A stretch of 5,678 nt of DNA from Gammaproteobacteria bacterium (GTDB lineage Bacteria; Pseudomonadota; Gammaproteobacteria; PS1; Pseudothioglobaceae). The stretch covers positions 1 to 5,678 of the forward strand of contig DQNX01000085.1 in NCBI GenBank assembly GCA_015658965.1, written 5' to 3'. Below the pieces are notes generated by a model, which made no database searches, had not been told where the DNA came from, and saw nothing but the letters and a program-made list of their open reading frames with translations. Shown here piece after piece: positions 4,950 to 5,678 of this stretch. Within the stretch, counting starts at the first letter, position 1. Each line of letters starts with the position of its first letter. A program made the translations under genes and the position numbers.

Positions 4950-5678
4950 ATGAAACCTATTCGTCAAAGCGTTAAATTTGACAAAAAATTTCTAGACAAA
5001 GATGCGCTAAAGGTGGTTAATACTATCCATAAGGCCGGGTTCGAGGTGTATTTGGTCGGTGGCTGTGTTCGAGACTTGTTGCTCGGCTTAGAGCCTAAAG
5101 ATTTTGACGTGGCAACCAACGCCAAACCAGAGCAAGTACACAAACTGTTCAAACGTTCGCGTTTAATTGGGCGACGTTTTCGCTTGGTACACGTGCTGTT
5201 TTCTGCGCGTAAATTTATTGAAGTGGCCACTTTTCGATCGGGTCAAGTGCAAACAGCAAAGAGCGGTGTGATTGTGCGTGATAATTGCTATGGCAATCTT
5301 GAAGACGATGTTGTGCGTCGAGATTTTAATATTAACGCACTGTATTATGACATTAACAAACAGGAAGTGATTGATTATGTTGGGGGTTTAAAAGACCTTG
5401 AATCCAAAGAAATTCATGTTATTGGCAAGGCTAAATTACGATTTTCTGAAGATCCTGTGCGCATGATTAGAGCGGTTCGATTTTCAGAAAAATTAGGCGC
5501 AGAGCTGAGTGATGAAATAAAAGAATGTATTTTGAATCAAGCTCCATTACTCGGTAATATTTCGCCAGCACGTTTATATGAGGAGTGCATTAAGTTGTTT
5601 CATAATGAATACTCATTTAAGGTTTATGAGCAACTTGAAAAGTACGGCTTGTTAAATCATTTGTTTAAACAAACGCAA
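4950..5678 (+). CDS. pcnB: Poly(A) polymerase I PcnB, N-terminal part
   Basis: Adds short poly(A) tails to RNA 3' ends, which mark mRNAs and small RNAs for exonuclease decay. The frame runs from ATG 4950 to the right edge with no stop: 243 residues, about half of a protein of 430-465. The class II nucleotidyltransferase head is complete. It has LVGGCVRDLLLG (35-46), the metal-binding KDFDV (D51, D53) and FIEVATFR (E91 as candidate third carboxylate). RRDFNINALYYD (123-134), DYVGGLKDL and EDPVRMIRAVRF (167-178) follow. LIGRRFRLVHV (72-82) is the feature that separates bacterial poly(A) polymerase from CCA-adding enzyme. The N-terminus before LVGG is shorter than in E. coli, and the loop between ATFR and VRDN is also about nine residues shorter. 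No Shine-Dalgarno sequence is seen; the gap from queF is 8 bp, so coupling is likely. Confidence 0.95.
   Translation, partial: MKPIRQSVKFDKKFLDKDALKVVNTIHKAGFEVYLVGGCVRDLLLGLEPKDFDVATNAKPEQVHKLFKRSRLIGRRFRLVHVLFSARKFIEVATFRSGQVQTAKSGVIVRDNCYGNLEDDVVRRDFNINALYYDINKQEVIDYVGGLKDLESKEIHVIGKAKLRFSEDPVRMIRAVRFSEKLGAELSDEIKECILNQAPLLGNISPARLYEECIKLFHNEYSFKVYEQLEKYGLLNHLFKQTQ

Noticed and set aside
4964..5230. Antisense ORF opposite pcnB and similar antisense ORFs opposite glnD, trxA, rho and lptF
   Set aside because: They lie wholly within strongly conserved genes, show no recognisable domain or ribosome binding site, and are the usual shadow frames of AT-rich coding sequence.
1..5678. Mobile element, CRISPR array, tRNA or phage gene
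   Set aside because: I saw no transposase-like reading frame, no regularly spaced direct repeats, no tRNA-like cloverleaf ending and no foreign base composition. The only long spacers are 96, 117 and 170 bp.

Overview
The window carries six protein genes, all on the + strand, and every one is a recognisable housekeeping gene of gammaproteobacterial type. In order they are the C-terminal half of glnD (cut by the left edge), trxA, rho, lptF, queF and the N-terminal half of pcnB (cut by the right edge). The proteins resemble their E. coli counterparts over long stretches: the GlnD HD and ACT motifs, the WCGPC thioredoxin, an almost colinear 420-residue Rho, and the LIGRRFRLVHV signature of poly(A) polymerase I. 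The DNA is clearly AT-rich and the intergenic spacers are short. A free-living or symbiotic AT-rich gammaproteobacterium, for example of the marine sulfur-oxidiser (SUP05/Thioglobus) type, would fit. That placement is inference, because the window has no lineage-diagnostic gene.

Layout. 1-1395 is glnD (nitrogen/PII control). 1396-1491 is a spacer with a perfect TATAAT. 1492-1818 is trxA. 1819-1935 is the rho leader, with a weak hairpin followed by T8, a GCGC stem and a pyrimidine-rich stretch. 1936-3198 is rho, whose last 130 bp hold two perfect palindromes. 3199-3368 is the most structured spacer: a possible 29-codon ORF overlapping the rho stop, a nested stem-loop with a perfect but unused Shine-Dalgarno sequence, a 12-bp hairpin, and a TATAAT promoter reading into lptF. 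3369-5678 is a compact apparent operon, lptF-queF-pcnB, with an 11-bp overlap and then an 8-bp gap.

Functionally the genes are unrelated except by being core functions: nitrogen-status signalling, disulfide reduction, transcription termination, LPS export, queuosine tRNA modification and RNA 3' polyadenylation. The trxA-rho order is the one seen in E. coli and many relatives. In contrast, lptF stands without lptG beside it, and it is followed directly by queF.

I do not see a novel defence, mobile or biosynthetic system here. There is no CRISPR array, transposase, tRNA or rRNA. The places worth a second look are the rho leader and the rho-lptF spacer.
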